Source of the DNA: RGIG426 sp045639905 | Lineage (GTDB): Bacteria > Bacillota > Clostridia > Oscillospirales > Acutalibacteraceae | Length of the DNA stretch: 64,000 bases | Assembly: GCA_045639905.1 (NCBI GenBank) | Contig: JAZUDZ010000050.1 | Location: 34,882-98,881, forward strand | Direction: 5' to 3' | Shown: positions 34,816 through 43,583 of the stretch, piece after piece | How the letters are laid out: every line of letters starts with the position of its first letter | Position numbering within the stretch: the first letter of the stretch is position 1 | Notes under the pieces: generated by a model | Databases searched by the model: none | What the model was told of the DNA's origin: nothing | The model's input: the letters and a program-made list of their open reading frames with translations, nothing else | Position numbers and translations under genes: made by a program

Positions 34816-35649
34816 TTACTTGGCATTACGACGTTTAACAATGAACTTGTTAGAACTGTTGTGTTTCTTACGGGTCTTGTAACCCAGAGCAGGTTTACCC
34901 CACGGGGTAACCGGGCCCGGACGACCGATCGGGGATTTACCTTCACCACCACCGTGCGGGTGATCGCAGGGGTTCATGACGGAACCGCGAACAGTCGGAC
35001 GCCAACCCATATGACGTTTACGACCGGCTTTACCGATTTTTTCGTTAGAGTGGTCAACGTTGCTGACCTGACCGATAGTGGCCATGCAGTTCAGCGGAAC
35101 GTAACGCATTTCACCGGAAGGCAAGCGAACCAGGGCCAGGTTGTTTTCTTTACCCATGAGCTGGGCAACAACACCGGCGCTGCGGGCAAGCTGAGCGCCT
35201 TTGCCCGGATGCATCTCAATGTTGTGAATGAAGGTACCGACCGGAATGTTGGCCATCGGCAGGGCGTTACCTGCAACGATGTCAGCGGTAGCACCGGATT
35301 CAATCACATCACCGACTTTGATGCCCACCGGGGCGATGATGTACCGTTTCTCACCGTCTTCGTACTGAACCAAAGCGATGTGAGCGCTGCGGTTCGGATC
35401 GTACTCGAGGGTAAGCACGGTGGCTTTCATGTCGTTCTTATTCCGTTTGAAGTCGATGATACGATACTTCTGACGGTTACCGCCGCCCTGATGGCGAACG
35501 GTGATGCGGCCATAGCTGTTACGGCCGGCGTTCTTTTTCTTGGTAGCCAACAAGCTTTTTTCCGGTTTGACTTTGGAAAGTTCGCTGTAATCGACAACGG
35601 ACATGCCACGGCGACCGGGAGTAGTCGGCTTATAATTCTTAATTGGCAT
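34816..35649 (-). CDS. rplB: 50S ribosomal protein L2
   Basis: 277 residues. It includes MPIKNYKPTTPGRRGMSV and the conserved peptidyl-transferase-near MNPCDHPHGGGEGK. Confidence 0.98.
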   Translation of the reverse strand: MPIKNYKPTTPGRRGMSVVDYSELSKVKPEKSLLATKKKNAGRNSYGRITVRHQGGGNRQKYRIIDFKRNKNDMKATVLTLEYDPNRSAHIALVQYEDGEKRYIIAPVGIKVGDVIESGATADIVAGNALPMANIPVGTFIHNIEMHPGKGAQLARSAGVVAQLMGKENNLALVRLPSGEMRYVPLNCMATIGQVSNVDHSNEKIGKAGRKRHMGWRPTVRGSVMNPCDHPHGGGEGKSPIGRPGPVTPWGKPALGYKTRKKHNSSNKFIVKRRNAK

Positions 35650-35730
35650 TTAATTCACGCTCCTATTCTTGGCTTTGCGGGGATGCCTCTCCCCATTCGT
35701 GCCAGATTTGGTATTCGGCACACAGACAGA

Positions 35731-36021
35731 TTAGAACAATCCGTCGAAGAATGCGATGGACTTGGAATCTTCGGTCAAGGTAACAACAGCTTTCTTCCAG
35801 TCGGAGGTGTAACCCTCGAAACGACCGTAGCGGCGCTTGTGGCCTTTCATGCTGATTGTGTTGACTTTGGCAACTTTGACACCGAAGATTTCTTCAATGG
35901 CTTTACCGATTTGAATTTTGTTGGCGTCGTTGGCGACACGGAAGGTGTACTTCCGATCGGCAAGCTGTCCAACGGCTTTTTCCGTCACCACAGGGGCGAG
36001 AATAATATCACGAGGATTCAT
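35731..36021 (-). CDS. rplW: 50S ribosomal protein L23
   Basis: 96 residues (DIILAPVVTEKAVGQL...). Docking site for trigger factor and SRP. It shares its start region with the rplD stop. About 80 bases separate it from rplB, with nothing clear in them. Confidence 0.97.
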   Translation of the reverse strand: MNPRDIILAPVVTEKAVGQLADRKYTFRVANDANKIQIGKAIEEIFGVKVAKVNTISMKGHKRRYGRFEGYTSDWKKAVVTLTEDSKSIAFFDGLF

Positions 36022-36644
36022 TATGCATATACCTCCTCAATCTGTTTGACGGCGTCTTTCACAACAACGAGAGTGTTGCAGTTGAGAATGTCATAAACAT
36101 TCAAGGTGTTGACCAAAGCGGTCTTGACGCCTGCGATATTACGGGCGGACTTAACAAGAACCTCGTTGTTTTCCGGAAGGACCAGGAGGACCTTTTTGCC
36201 GGTGTTGAGATTCTTCAGGGTCTCGGCCATGACCTTGGTTTTGATTTCGTCCATGGTCAGAGCTTCGAGAACGATCATTTCCTCGTCCAGAACCTTAGAA
36301 GAGAAAGCCGATTTCATGGCGAGACGGCGAACCTTCTTCGGAAGGGCATAGGAGTAGTCACGCGGCTTCGGAGCAAAAGCAACGCCGCCGTGAGTGAACT
36401 GTACAGCGCGGGTGGAACCTTGACGGGCACGACCGGTTCCCTTCTGACGATACGGTTTCTGACCGCCGCCGGAGACTTCGGAACGGGTCAAAGCAGACTG
36501 TGTGCCCTGGCGCTGATTGGCAAGGTAATTGACAACCATGCTGTGCATGACTGCCTTGTTGGGAGTGATTCCGAAAACAGAATCAGCTAAATCGATGGTA
36601 CCGACGTTTTTGCCGGCCATGTCAAATGTTTTAACTGTAGCCAT
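36021..36644 (-). CDS. rplD: 50S ribosomal protein L4
   Basis: 207 residues with the tunnel loop GGQKPYRQKGTGRARQGS. In several bacteria L4 represses its own S10 operon through the leader. The long leader seen here makes that possible. Confidence 0.98.
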   Translation of the reverse strand: MATVKTFDMAGKNVGTIDLADSVFGITPNKAVMHSMVVNYLANQRQGTQSALTRSEVSGGGQKPYRQKGTGRARQGSTRAVQFTHGGVAFAPKPRDYSYALPKKVRRLAMKSAFSSKVLDEEMIVLEALTMDEIKTKVMAETLKNLNTGKKVLLVLPENNEVLVKSARNIAGVKTALVNTLNVYDILNCNTLVVVKDAVKQIEEVYA

Positions 36645-36661
36645 ATTCTATTCCTCCTCCC

Positions 36662-37294
36662 TTAAGCTTTGACGCTGTCGGAAACAATCACGATACCGCC
36701 GTTCGGACCCGGGATGGCTCCGCGGATGGCAAGCAGATTGTTCTCTACGTCAACTTTAGCAATGCTCAGGTTCTGAACGGTAACACGCTCAACACCCAAG
36801 TGGCCCGCGGCCTTCATTCCTTTAAATACACGAGACGGGGAAGAGCAAGCGCCCAAAGAACCGGCGTGACGTGCAACAGGACCAGAACCGTGAGTTTCTT
36901 TCAAACGAGAATGATTCCAACGTTTGATGACGCCGGCGTAACCTTTACCTTTGCTGGTACCGACAACATCAACATGATCGCCTTCAGCGAAAACGTCGGC
37001 TTTGATTTCATCACCAACGTTGAACTGATCGCAATCAGCGAAACGGAATTCGCGGAGCGTCTTCTTCGGAGCAACTTCCGCTTTTGCAAAATGACCCGCC
37101 ATCGGCTTGCTGGTGTGTTTCGGAGTCAAATCTCCAAAACCAACCTGGATGGCATTGTAGCCGTCGTTCTCGACGGTCTTCTTCTGGACAACAACACACG
37201 GACCAGCTTCAACAACTGTTACCGGGATCATGTTGCCTTTGGCATCGAAAATCTGGGTCATACCGATTTTCTTACCGATGATTCCTTTGTTCAT
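36662..37294 (-). CDS. rplC: 50S ribosomal protein L3
   Basis: 210 residues with NKGIIGKKIGMTQIFDAKGN and the W-containing loop KGKGYAGVIKRWN. It lies 105 bases after rpsJ, an unusually wide gap for this cluster, which holds a stem-loop. Confidence 0.98.
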   Translation of the reverse strand: MNKGIIGKKIGMTQIFDAKGNMIPVTVVEAGPCVVVQKKTVENDGYNAIQVGFGDLTPKHTSKPMAGHFAKAEVAPKKTLREFRFADCDQFNVGDEIKADVFAEGDHVDVVGTSKGKGYAGVIKRWNHSRLKETHGSGPVARHAGSLGACSSPSRVFKGMKAAGHLGVERVTVQNLSIAKVDVENNLLAIRGAIPGPNGGIVIVSDSVKA

Positions 37295-37316
37295 TTCTAT
37301 ACCTCCTTGGTTATTG

Positions 37317-37345
37317 GTTGGCCTCGCTTTGCAGCGAGTTCCAAC
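37317..37345 (-). promoter_or_regulatory. stem-loop in the rplC leader
   Basis: GTTGG plus CTCGCT pair with AGCGAG plus CCAAC around a TTGC/GCAA loop, just ahead of the rplC ribosome site. A mRNA structure for ribosomal-protein control or processing is possible. Confidence 0.4.
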
Positions 37346-37399
37346 ATGACCTCGTCGGGAAATCTTCCAAACCGTTTTATTTACCTATTATATAGGCAA

Positions 37400-37711
37400 T
37401 CACAGTTTGATGTCGATTTCAACACCGGCGGGGAGTTCAAGGCCCATAAGAGCCTCAACTGTCTTGTTGGACGGACGAAGAATGTCAATCAAACGCTTGT
37501 GAGTGCGAGTCTCAAACTGCTCACGGGAATCCTTATACTTGTGAACAGCGCGAAGGATTGTCACAACTTCTTTTTCGGTCGGCAGCGGCACGGGACCGGA
37601 AACGCGGGCGCCGGATTTGCGGGCCTGCTCAACGATCTTAGCGGCTGCTTGATCCACCAGCTGGTGGTCGTATCCCTTGATACGAATGCGAATTTTCTCT
37701 TTAACTGCCAT
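37400..37711 (-). CDS. rpsJ: 30S ribosomal protein S10
   Basis: 103 residues starting MAVKEKIRIRIKGYDHQL with GPVPLPTEKEV and THKRLIDIL. The ATG at 37711 has AGGAGG upstream. The longer frame to 37882 covers the leader and is not coding. First gene of the S10 operon. Confidence 0.97.
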   Translation of the reverse strand: MAVKEKIRIRIKGYDHQLVDQAAAKIVEQARKSGARVSGPVPLPTEKEVVTILRAVHKYKDSREQFETRTHKRLIDILRPSNKTVEALMGLELPAGVEIDIKL

Positions 37712-38033
37712 TTCGATTTGCCTCCTAATAAAATTTTTTCGAACTTTCGGGCTTTGCCACCTACCACCTTGCCATGTGTTTCCTGAATGCTCATTAAAAA
37801 AACCGGCATTGGTTATATGGCCGGGTGTGGTTTGGCTCTGCTGGCAGTTAACCGCGCAGTACTCCTGCGTGTTCTGCTGCACAGAAAATATCCCTTGTCG
37901 CCCGGTTTAAAATCGGACATAGCTCCACGGAAAAAACCAGCTCTATGGCTGCAACCTCCCGCTTCTCAGCCTGTCGTGCAGTTGCATTTCCCACGCTACA
38001 GGGCGCATTATCCCTAGGTCTCGTGGGGCGTGC
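37712..38033 (-). promoter_or_regulatory. long leader of the S10 operon
   Basis: About 320 bases of untranslated, GC-rich, structured sequence separate the promoter from rpsJ. Apart from the terminator-like stem near 37800 I could not match it to a named leader family. No tRNA or gene was found in it. Confidence 0.6.
37796..37824 (-). terminator. attenuator-like hairpin in the S10 leader
   Basis: CCGG (with a CAT/ATG inner stem and one bulged base) pairs with CCGG and is followed by seven T on the minus strand, 85 bases before the rpsJ start. This is the form of a rho-independent terminator placed before the gene, so it is probably a conditional stop. Confidence 0.55.
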
Positions 38034-38039
38034 TCGTAT

Positions 38040-38068
38040 ATATTACTATAAAGAAAAAGAGACTGCAA
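38040..38068 (-). promoter_or_regulatory. promoter of the S10-spc-alpha operon
   Basis: TTGCAG (38063-38068) and TAATAT (38040-38045) are 17 bases apart on the minus strand, between the dnaJ terminator and the leader. Confidence 0.65.
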
Positions 38069-38125
38069 GAGCACTTTCGGTCGTACTTTTTTCAAATTCA
38101 GCCAATTTGAACACAAAAAGAAAAT

Positions 38126-38164
38126 CACCCGAAACCTTAGGGCCGCAAGGCCTGATTTCGGGTG
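38126..38164 (-). terminator. terminator of the hrcA-grpE-dnaK-dnaJ operon
   Basis: CACCCGAAA pairs with TTTCGGGTG, with an inner GGCC stem, and ATTTTCTTTTT follows on the minus strand. It lies 11 bases after the dnaJ stop. Confidence 0.85.
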
Positions 38165-38175
38165 CTATTTCAAAA

Positions 38176-39327
38176 TCATTTACCGTTAATAATTTTTTTA
38201 ATCTTATCAGAGAAGGATTTTTTCGTCTGATAGTTCTTTTCACCGGTGGATTCTTCAAATTCACGGAGTTTTTTCTTCTGATCGGCACTGAGATTCTTCG
38301 GAACCTCCACGACAAAATGCAGGATTTCATCCCCCACTCCGCGACCGTTAATATACGGGAATCCTTTCCCCTTCAGACGGGCTGTATCGCCGGGCTGCGT
38401 GCCTTCTTTTACCACGTAGCTTTCTGCACCGTTAATGGTCGGAACGGTGATTTCCGCGCCGAGAGCCGCCTGTGCGAAGGTAATCGGCACATCCACATGA
38501 ATGTCGTATCCTTTGCGAACGAAGATGGCGTGCGGCCGTACGGAAACCTGCACCTGCAAATCACCGGCCGGACCGCCGTTCTTGCCGGCGTGTCCCTTTC
38601 CGCGAATGGAAATGACCTGGCCGTCATCAATACCGGCCGGGATGTTAATACCGACCTTTTGAGGACGTCTGACCTGACCGTTTCCGTTACAGGCACGGCA
38701 AGGGGTTTCCACAATCCGTCCGGTCCCGCGACAACGAGAACACGGAGACTGGGATTGAACCACACCGAACGGCGTCCGTTGCTGGCGGGTCACCTGTCCC
38801 CGTCCACCGCAATCCGGGCAGGTCTTCGGAGAAGTTCCTTTTGCGGCACCGGAGCCATGGCACTCCTGGCAGGTTTCCACGACACGAACGTCTACCTGCT
38901 TTTTGCAGCCCTTTGCCGATTCAATAAAATCAATGACGACCTGTGCCACCACATCTTCACCCTGGCGGGGTGCATTCGGATTGGCTCTGCGAGATCCGCC
39001 GCCGAAGAAGGAGGAGAAAATATCTCCAAGATCCACATCGAATCCGCCGAAATCTCCGTAACCGCCGTAGCCACCGGCTCCGCCGGCCCCGAAATTCGGG
39101 TCCACCCCGGCATGACCGAACTGGTCATAACGGGACTTCTTCTCTTTGTCCGACAAGACTTCGTAGGCTTCATTGGCTTCCTTGAATTTCTTTTCGGCTT
39201 CCGCATCTCCGGGGTTTAAGTCCGGATGGTACTTTTTGGCTACTTTTCGATATGCTTTTTTAATTTCATCGTCCGAGGCGTTTTTTTGAACGCCCAAGAC
39301 TTCGTAATAATCTCGTTTGTCAGCCAT
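38176..39327 (-). CDS. dnaJ: chaperone DnaJ
   Basis: Hsp40 co-chaperone, 383 residues. J domain with KYHPDLNPG (HPD motif), a Gly/Phe-rich stretch with GGAGGYGGYG, four CxxCxGxG zinc repeats (CQECHGSG, CPDCGGRG, CSRCRGTG, CRACNGNG) and the C-terminal substrate domains. It stimulates the ATPase of the DnaK encoded just upstream. Confidence 0.98.
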   Translation of the reverse strand: MADKRDYYEVLGVQKNASDDEIKKAYRKVAKKYHPDLNPGDAEAEKKFKEANEAYEVLSDKEKKSRYDQFGHAGVDPNFGAGGAGGYGGYGDFGGFDVDLGDIFSSFFGGGSRRANPNAPRQGEDVVAQVVIDFIESAKGCKKQVDVRVVETCQECHGSGAAKGTSPKTCPDCGGRGQVTRQQRTPFGVVQSQSPCSRCRGTGRIVETPCRACNGNGQVRRPQKVGINIPAGIDDGQVISIRGKGHAGKNGGPAGDLQVQVSVRPHAIFVRKGYDIHVDVPITFAQAALGAEITVPTINGAESYVVKEGTQPGDTARLKGKGFPYINGRGVGDEILHFVVEVPKNLSADQKKKLREFEESTGEKNYQTKKSFSDKIKKIINGK

Positions 39328-39342
39328 AGTAATTCCTCAAAG

Positions 39343-39366
39343 GAGAGGTGGGTTTCCCCACCTCTC
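39343..39366 (-). promoter_or_regulatory. perfect hairpin between dnaK and dnaJ
   Basis: GAGAGGTGGG and its complement CCCACCTCTC form a 10-base stem with a 4-base loop, ending 16 bases before the dnaJ ATG. There is no U run after it on the minus strand, so it is more likely an mRNA processing or stabilising element than a terminator. Confidence 0.55.
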
Positions 39367-39381
39367 TTGTATTTTTTGTAT

Positions 39382-41196
39382 TTACTGGACGTCGCCGTCG
39401 TAGAATCCGTCAGCATTGGCGCCGGCAGCACCATCCTGCGGAGCCGGGCCGCCATCCTGCGGAGCATTCGCCTGATAGACCTTGGCGGAAACATCATAGA
39501 AGGCTTTCATCAAATCGTCGTTCGAGGCTTTGATGGCTTCGTAATCTTCGCCCTTGAGTTTTTCTTTCAGGTCGTCGATTTTGCTCTGAAGGGTGCTCTT
39601 ATCCTCTTCGCTCAGTTTGTCACCGAGTTCGGAGATGGCCTGCTCGCACTGATACACAGCCTGATCGGCAGCGTTGCGGGTATCCACGTTTTCACGCTTT
39701 TTCTTATCTTCCTCCGCATACGCTTCGGCTTCTTTCACAGCCTTGTCGATGTCTTCCTTGGACATGTTGGAGCTGGAAGTGATGGTGATATGCTGCTCTT
39801 TGCCGGTGCCGAGATCCTTGGCACTGACGTTAACGATGCCGTTGGCATCAATGTCAAAGGTGACTTCAATCTGCGGAACACCGCGACGTGCCGGAGCAAT
39901 ACCGTCCAGATGGAAGGTGCCGAGAGATTTGTTGTCACGGGCAAATTCACGCTCACCCTGGAGGACGTTGATTTCAACGGAAGGCTGATTGTCAACGGCC
40001 GTGGAGAAGATCTGACTCTTCTTGGTCGGGATGGTGGTATTGCGCTCAATGACGTGTGTGCTGATACCACCCATGGTTTCAACACCCAGGGACAACGGGG
40101 TAACGTCGAGGAGCAGGAGGCCCTTCACGTCGCCGCCGAGAACACCGCCCTGAAGGGCTGCACCCATGGCCACGCATTCATCCGGGTTGATTCCCTTGAA
40201 GGGCTCTTTGCCGATGAACTTCTTAACGGCTTCCTGAACAGCCGGGATACGGGTGGAGCCACCGACAAGAAGGACCTTGTCGAGCTCGGAAGCGGAAAGA
40301 CCGCTGTCGGACAGAGCCTGTTTCATCGGCTCCAGCGTTTTATTCACCAAATCGGCCGTCAGTTCATTGAACTTGGCACGGGACAAAGTCATGTCGAGGT
40401 GTTTCGGACCGTTCTGGTCGGCCGTGATAAAGGGCAGGTTAATCTGAACGGTGGTCATGCCGGACAAGTCAATCTTGGCTTTTTCGGCTGCATCACGCAA
40501 ACGCTCCACGGCGGATTTGTCGGTAGACAAATCAATGCCCTGCTCGTTTTTGAACTCGGTAATGAGCCAGCTCACGATTTTCTGGTCAAAGTCATCACCG
40601 CCGAGACGGTTGTTACCGGCTGTGGCCAAAACTTCCTGAACACCGTCGCCCATCTCGATGATGGACACGTCGAAGGTACCGCCGCCCAGGTCATACACCA
40701 TGATCTTCTGCTCGGTTTCCTTATCAATACCGTAAGCCAAAGCGGCTGCGGTGGGTTCGTTGATGATACGTTTGACCTCGAGACCGGCAATCTTACCGGC
40801 GTCTTTGGTGGCCTGACGCTGAGCATCCGTGAAGTAAGCCGGAACGGTGATAACCGCTTCGGTAACGGTGTCGCCCAAATACGCTTCGGCGTCTTCCTTC
40901 AGTTTACGCAGAACCATGGCGGAAATCTGCTGCGGGGTGTATTCTTTGTCGTCAATTGTTACTTTGTAGGTGCTGCCCATTTCACGTTTGATGGAAGAAA
41001 CGGTGCGGTCCGGGTTGGAAACAGCGTGCTGTTTGGCCGCACGGCCCACAATACGCTCGCCGTCTTTCTTAAACGCCACAACCGACGGGGTTGTACGAGC
41101 GCCTTCTGCGTTCGGGATAACGACGGCTTCGCCGCCTTCAATAACGGAAACACAAGAGTTTGTCGTACCTAAGTCAATACCAATAATTTTTGCCAT
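39382..41196 (-). CDS. dnaK: chaperone DnaK (Hsp70)
   Basis: 604 residues. The ATPase domain has GIDLGTTNSCVSV, IVYDLGGGTFDVS-like MVYDLGGGTFDVSI and VGGSTRIPAVQ. The interdomain linker DVTPLSLG, substrate domain and helical lid follow. The last residues (ADGFYDGDVQ) replace the usual acidic EEV-type tail. Third gene of the CIRCE-controlled operon. Confidence 0.98.
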   Translation of the reverse strand: MAKIIGIDLGTTNSCVSVIEGGEAVVIPNAEGARTTPSVVAFKKDGERIVGRAAKQHAVSNPDRTVSSIKREMGSTYKVTIDDKEYTPQQISAMVLRKLKEDAEAYLGDTVTEAVITVPAYFTDAQRQATKDAGKIAGLEVKRIINEPTAAALAYGIDKETEQKIMVYDLGGGTFDVSIIEMGDGVQEVLATAGNNRLGGDDFDQKIVSWLITEFKNEQGIDLSTDKSAVERLRDAAEKAKIDLSGMTTVQINLPFITADQNGPKHLDMTLSRAKFNELTADLVNKTLEPMKQALSDSGLSASELDKVLLVGGSTRIPAVQEAVKKFIGKEPFKGINPDECVAMGAALQGGVLGGDVKGLLLLDVTPLSLGVETMGGISTHVIERNTTIPTKKSQIFSTAVDNQPSVEINVLQGEREFARDNKSLGTFHLDGIAPARRGVPQIEVTFDIDANGIVNVSAKDLGTGKEQHITITSSSNMSKEDIDKAVKEAEAYAEEDKKKRENVDTRNAADQAVYQCEQAISELGDKLSEEDKSTLQSKIDDLKEKLKGEDYEAIKASNDDLMKAFYDVSAKVYQANAPQDGGPAPQDGAAGANADGFYDGDVQ

Positions 41197-41264
41197 AAAG
41201 CATTCCTCCTAACCTATTCTGTAGGTTTCTGTATTTATATATAACATATATTAATATCCAAAAT

Positions 41265-41810
41265 TTACGTGGCCACTTTTACCATGGCGGGACGAATCAG
41301 CTTGTCCCCCAGTTTGTAGCCGGTCTGGAATACCGCGGTCACGGTATCCGGTTCCACGCCCTCTGCGGCGTCTTCGCGCATAACGGCACTGTGAATATCG
41401 GAATCAAACGGCTCTCCCAGCGGATTGATTTCCGTCACGCCGACTTTTTTCAATGTCTCGTGAAGCTGACGGACAATCATTTCAATTCCTTTGCGATACT
41501 CCGGTCCGTCCGGCGATGCGGCGGCTCTGTCCAGGTTGTCCAGAAGCGGAAGCAATTCTCCGAGTACATCCGCCTTGGCGAATTTCCCAATGGCTTCTTT
41601 TTCATGTTCGGTGCGTCGTTTGTAGTTCGCATATTCGGCCAGCACCCTCTGGTACTGATCCTTCTGCTCGGCAAGCTCTGCCTGCAGTTTTTCTTCGGCC
41701 GTCGGCTCCTTCGGCTGCTCTGCTGCTTCTTTTGCCGTTTCGGCGGTTTCTTCTTTCATCTCTTCGACCGCTTCCGCCGGGGCCTGATTTTTCGGTTCTT
41801 TCTTACTCAT
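41265..41810 (-). CDS. grpE: nucleotide exchange factor GrpE
   Basis: Exchanges ADP on DnaK. The 181 residues have an acidic, Glu/Ala-rich N-terminal half with a long coiled coil and the C-terminal beta domain (GVTEINPLGEPFDSDIHSAV). Located between hrcA and dnaK. Confidence 0.97.
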   Translation of the reverse strand: MSKKEPKNQAPAEAVEEMKEETAETAKEAAEQPKEPTAEEKLQAELAEQKDQYQRVLAEYANYKRRTEHEKEAIGKFAKADVLGELLPLLDNLDRAAASPDGPEYRKGIEMIVRQLHETLKKVGVTEINPLGEPFDSDIHSAVMREDAAEGVEPDTVTAVFQTGYKLGDKLIRPAMVKVAT

Positions 41811-41822
41811 GACCTATGCTCC

Positions 41823-42848
41823 TCATTCTTCCATGAACTGATCAAAAACACGGCTGACGGCCAGTGCCATATATTCCAGCGTGGGAATGGCAACATCGTA
41901 ACGCATACGCTGCGGTCCGATCAGTCCGATGGTTCCGTTGCCGCCGTGCGGCGTGTAATGGGTGACGATTAAGCTGGTACCGTCCAGTTCCGGGGTTCGG
42001 CTCTCGTCACCGAAAACCACACGAAGTCCGCCGGTGTGGGACTGCAGAAGCTGGGACAGTCGGCCCTGTTCTGACAAAAACCCGAGCAGGTTATGAATCC
42101 GTTCCGGTTCGTAATCGGGATTTCGGAGAAGGTTTAATTGTCCTTTAAACCGTACATCCGTATCCACCGATTCTTTTACCATCTCATAGGCTGCCGTCAC
42201 AATCGGTGCACACGCCAGAGCATCACTGCCCATTTTTACCAGCAGCGACTGAACCTGCGGCAGTCCGATTTCCGAAAGCGGTCGACGGGAAAAATACCCG
42301 GCAAGCACTTCGGAAAGTTTGGCGAATGTTTCTTCCTGAATGGGAATTAGCAATCGACACACGCGTGTGTGAACGGCGCCCGTTCCGGTCATCATGAGCA
42401 GTGCCACCGCGTGAGAGGAAATGGGAATCATTTCCATCTTGCGGATGATGGCGCTTTGCTCCTGAGGAGCGGTGGTAATCGTAGCACATCCGGTCTCTCT
42501 GGAAAGGATGGAAGACGCGGTTTCCATTAAGGTCTCCGGGTCACTGGCCTTCTCCAGTTCCGCATCGATTTCCCGGCAGGTTTCCTCCGGAAGCGTGGAA
42601 GGTTGCATAAGGTGATCAATGTACAGCCGCAAGGCTTTTGCCGTCGGAATACGTCCCGCGGACGTATGAGGCTGCATCAAATATCCCATCTCATGAAGCT
42701 CGGCCATTTCGTTGCGGATTGTGGCTGAGGAAACCGTGCCGCCGAGCTTTTCCATAATGCCCTTTGACCCTACCGGTTCGCCGGTTTGAATATAGGCTTC
42801 CGTCAAGACTGCCAAGATTTGTTCTTTGCGTTTGCTAAGCTCTTCCAT
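41823..42848 (-). CDS. hrcA: heat-inducible transcription repressor HrcA
   Basis: 341 residues. N-terminal winged helix (SSATIRNEMAELHEMGYL), then GAF-like and inserted dimerisation domains. It represses its own operon by binding the CIRCE element found 29 bases before its start. GGAGGGAACTG precedes the ATG. Confidence 0.97.
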   Translation of the reverse strand: MEELSKRKEQILAVLTEAYIQTGEPVGSKGIMEKLGGTVSSATIRNEMAELHEMGYLMQPHTSAGRIPTAKALRLYIDHLMQPSTLPEETCREIDAELEKASDPETLMETASSILSRETGCATITTAPQEQSAIIRKMEMIPISSHAVALLMMTGTGAVHTRVCRLLIPIQEETFAKLSEVLAGYFSRRPLSEIGLPQVQSLLVKMGSDALACAPIVTAAYEMVKESVDTDVRFKGQLNLLRNPDYEPERIHNLLGFLSEQGRLSQLLQSHTGGLRVVFGDESRTPELDGTSLIVTHYTPHGGNGTIGLIGPQRMRYDVAIPTLEYMALAVSRVFDQFMEE

Positions 42849-42876
42849 ACAGTTCCCTCCTTCGTGATTTTCGGTT

Positions 42877-42903
42877 TTAGCACTCTATGTGTTCGAGTGC
42901 TAA
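42877..42903. promoter_or_regulatory. CIRCE operator (HrcA binding site)
   Basis: Perfect consensus TTAGCACTC-N9-GAGTGCTAA just downstream of the hrcA promoter. Confidence 0.98.
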
Positions 42904-42913
42904 CTACGGGTAT

Positions 42914-42942
42914 ACTGTACCACCGGTCCCTACCCTTGTCAA
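42914..42942 (-). promoter_or_regulatory. promoter of the hrcA operon
   Basis: TTGACA (42937-42942) and TACAGT (42914-42919) with a 17-base spacer on the minus strand. CIRCE covers the start of transcription. Confidence 0.88.
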
Positions 42943-42971
42943 GAGATTTTTTGATATTTTTTCACAAAAAG

Positions 42972-43008
42972 AAAAAACAACTTGTCGTGGGTTAATCGAC
43001 AAGTTGTT
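42972..43008 (-). terminator. terminator of rpsT
   Basis: AACAACTTGTCG pairs with CGACAAGTTGTT around a 9-base loop, and a run of T follows on the minus strand. Confidence 0.85.
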
Positions 43009-43072
43009 AAATCAATCATTGTTGGGATCACGGAAGTTGACACGGCTTTCCGTGAACGTGAACATAGAAGGT

Positions 43073-43327
43073 TTAGCCGTTGGCTTTCTTCACGAGGGCG
43101 GACTTTTTGCGAGCTGCATTGTTCTTATGCAGAAGACCCTTCGCGGCTGCCTGGTCAATTTTCTTCACGGCTTCGCGGACAGCGAGTTCCTTGTCCTCGG
43201 CACCGGCTTCGATGGCGGCGTTGGCTTTTTTGATTTCAGACTTCAAAGCGGAACGATCGGCCTTGTTGCGGGCAGTTTTTGCGGCAGTAACCTTCACGCG
43301 TTTTTTAGCGGATTTAATATTGGGCAT
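43073..43327 (-). CDS. rpsT: 30S ribosomal protein S20
   Basis: 84 residues starting MPNIKSAKKRVKVTAA, an all-helical 16S rRNA-binding protein. AGGAGG lies 7 bases before this ATG, so the two-codon longer frame is not used. It is monocistronic with its own promoter and terminator. Confidence 0.97.
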   Translation of the reverse strand: MPNIKSAKKRVKVTAAKTARNKADRSALKSEIKKANAAIEAGAEDKELAVREAVKKIDQAAAKGLLHKNNAARKKSALVKKANG

Positions 43328-43364
43328 GGTCACACCTCCTCTATCTTTTTAATCACGCTGAAAC

Positions 43365-43393
43365 ATAGTAGCACATCACTTTTGAAAAAGCAA
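43365..43393 (-). promoter_or_regulatory. promoter of rpsT
   Basis: TTGCTT (43388-43393), a 17-base spacer and TACTAT (43365-43370) on the minus strand. The rest of the gap up to 43583 is AT-rich and holds the divergent promoter below. Confidence 0.65.
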
Positions 43394-43501
43394 CTGTTTT
43401 TTCTAAAATCCGGCTTTACACCTCTGAAATCCGGCACCTTTTTCCGATTTTTCAGCATTTTGTACAAATGTTCAAAGCACAATTAGTATAAATTGTGTAT
43501 A

Positions 43502-43530
43502 TTGACAAATATTTATTATATATATATAAT
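43502..43530 (+). promoter_or_regulatory. consensus promoter of the W-W-W exoprotein locus
   Basis: Perfect TTGACA (43502-43507), 17-base AT-rich spacer, perfect TATAAT (43525-43530). It is the strongest-looking promoter in the window and drives the first of three large secreted proteins. Confidence 0.88.
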
Positions 43531-43583
43531 AATTCTATCTAGGGACAACTTTGCCCTTTTGACATTTGAAGGAGGAAAACCCC

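Noticed and set aside
37712..37882. N-terminal extension of rpsJ to 37882
   Set aside because: S10 starts at MAVKEK in all relatives and AGGAGG is positioned for that start. The extra codons cross the attenuator hairpin.
39226..41172. A 648-codon plus-strand frame opposite dnaK
   Set aside because: A mirror of the highly biased dnaK codons; no ribosome site and no domain.
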